Shown here: positions 5,870 to 6,112 of the stretch, piece by piece | Layout of the letters: each line of letters begins with the position of its first letter | Numbering within the stretch: position 1 is the first letter of the stretch | Source: Planctomycetota bacterium | GTDB taxonomy: Bacteria > Planctomycetota > Planctomycetia > Pirellulales > Thermoguttaceae | DNA: 6,112 bases | Assembly (NCBI GenBank): GCA_021784975.1 | Contig: JAJYGU010000430.1 | Coordinates: 1 to 6,112 of the forward strand | Direction of reading: 5' to 3' | Translations under genes and position numbers: made by a program | The notes under the pieces: generated by a model | Database searches by the model: none | The model's input: the letters and a program-made list of their open reading frames with translations, nothing else | Told to the model about the DNA's origin: nothing

Positions 5870-5898
5870 AGAGTATCCGGTCCTTAGCTTTGGGTCAA
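5870..5898 (-). promoter_or_regulatory. Putative sigma70-type promoter of etfB-etfA-dehydrogenase operon
   Basis: On the minus strand TTGACC (5898-5893, five of six matches), a 17-bp spacer, then TACTCT (5875-5870, three of six matches including the key T, A and final T). The predicted start near 5863 leaves a leader of about 33 nt to the GTG at 5830. The weak -10 makes this tentative. Confidence 0.45.
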
Positions 5899-6011
5899 CC
5901 CCCTTTGAGCGGGTGGAGATTTTGGGATGGCTGCGAGGTCTGCGTTGACAATTACAAGAGACTATCCGCGTATGGGGGGCTGTCCGGATTTTTGTGGCAA
6001 GAGACCACAAG

Positions 6012-6027
6012 AATGGGACTGTCCCCG
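6012..6027 (-). repeat. Single GGGGACAGTCCC repeat arm
   Basis: Read on the minus strand this is CGGGGACAGTCCCATT, identical over 16 bases to plus-strand 1866-1881 of the element after the dehydrogenase gene. No matching second arm is seen within the window, so this may be a partial copy, or its partner may be the adjacent REP-like unit. Confidence 0.7.
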
Positions 6028-6039
6028 TGGAGTAAGGAA

Positions 6040-6091
6040 GGGGACAGGCACATTTCCGGGCCGAAGCGGCCCGAAAAATGAACCAGTCCCC
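6040..6091. repeat. REP-like palindromic element
   Basis: Outer ends are GGGGACAGGCACATTTC on the left and AAAAATGAACCAGTCCCC on the right, imperfect inverted repeats of each other. A perfect 7-bp stem (CGGGCCG at 6057-6063, CGGCCCG at 6067-6073) has an AAG loop. This layout is typical of REP elements spread by REP-associated tyrosine transposases, which I associate with planctomycetes and some deltaproteobacteria. No transposase gene is in the window. Confidence 0.75.
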
Positions 6092-6112
6092 CGCCCGTGA
6101 ACGGTTTGGCCG

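Larger units (their letters stand above)
5849..6112. other. Intergenic region upstream of etfB with repeats and promoter
   Basis: This stretch holds no gene that I can support. It contains the etfB promoter at its left side, an isolated repeat arm at 6012-6027, and a REP-like hairpin at 6040-6091. A small 63-codon open frame crosses it on the plus strand, but it runs through both repeats and has no family features. Confidence 0.7.

Noticed and set aside
5945..5976. A perfect TTGACA on the plus strand as a promoter leading right
   Set aside because: No acceptable -10 hexamer at 16-18 bp and no gene follows within the window.
5992..6010. A 6-bp stem TTGTGG/CCACAA as a terminator
   Set aside because: Short, AT-rich, no T-run on the useful side, and no gene ending nearby.
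1865..6091. The repeats as a CRISPR array
   Set aside because: Copies are few, widely separated, differ in orientation, and have no regular spacers or cas genes.

Overview
The window looks like a piece of a GC-rich chromosome, most likely from a planctomycete (Planctomycetota, perhaps Pirellulales-like). This is inferred from the style of the flavoprotein genes and from several intergenic repeats built on the palindromic core GGGGACAGTCCC plus a REP-like hairpin. No rRNA or other taxonomic marker is present. Every gene I can support lies on the minus strand, so transcription runs from high to low coordinates.

Right part (about 5900 down to 1938): an energy-metabolism operon, etfB (electron transfer flavoprotein beta), etfA (alpha), then a long acyl-CoA dehydrogenase of about 583 residues. 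A plausible sigma70-type promoter (TTGACC, 17 bp, TACTCT) precedes etfB. The dehydrogenase would oxidise an acyl-CoA and pass electrons to the EtfAB heterodimer. The membrane quinone-reducing partner is not in this window. The etfB-etfA junction is unusual: a 168-bp element with heptameric repeats in inverted orientation fills nearly all of a 180-bp gap. The etfA-dehydrogenase junction is only 14 nt.

Between the operon and the left part (about 1866-1937) is an inverted-repeat element whose right arm directly abuts the dehydrogenase stop codon.

Left part (1781 down to 180): small accessory genes. A 63-residue antitoxin-like protein has a good promoter and a strong ribosome site. It is followed after 39 nt by a 185-residue protein that I read as a possible PD-(D/E)XK-nuclease-like protein. 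A second module follows: a PIN-domain (VapC-like) toxin gene overlapping by ATGA with a 67-residue partner, probably its antitoxin. The PIN gene is broken by a tandem duplication of a 24-bp unit plus one extra base in a homopolymer run.

The right end (5849-6112) is intergenic and carries the operon promoter, a single GGGGACAGTCCC arm and a complete REP-like hairpin. The left end (1-179) has no gene I can support. The most interesting items are the PIN-gene lesion, the two-gene 63-aa/185-aa module, and the element sitting between etfB and etfA.
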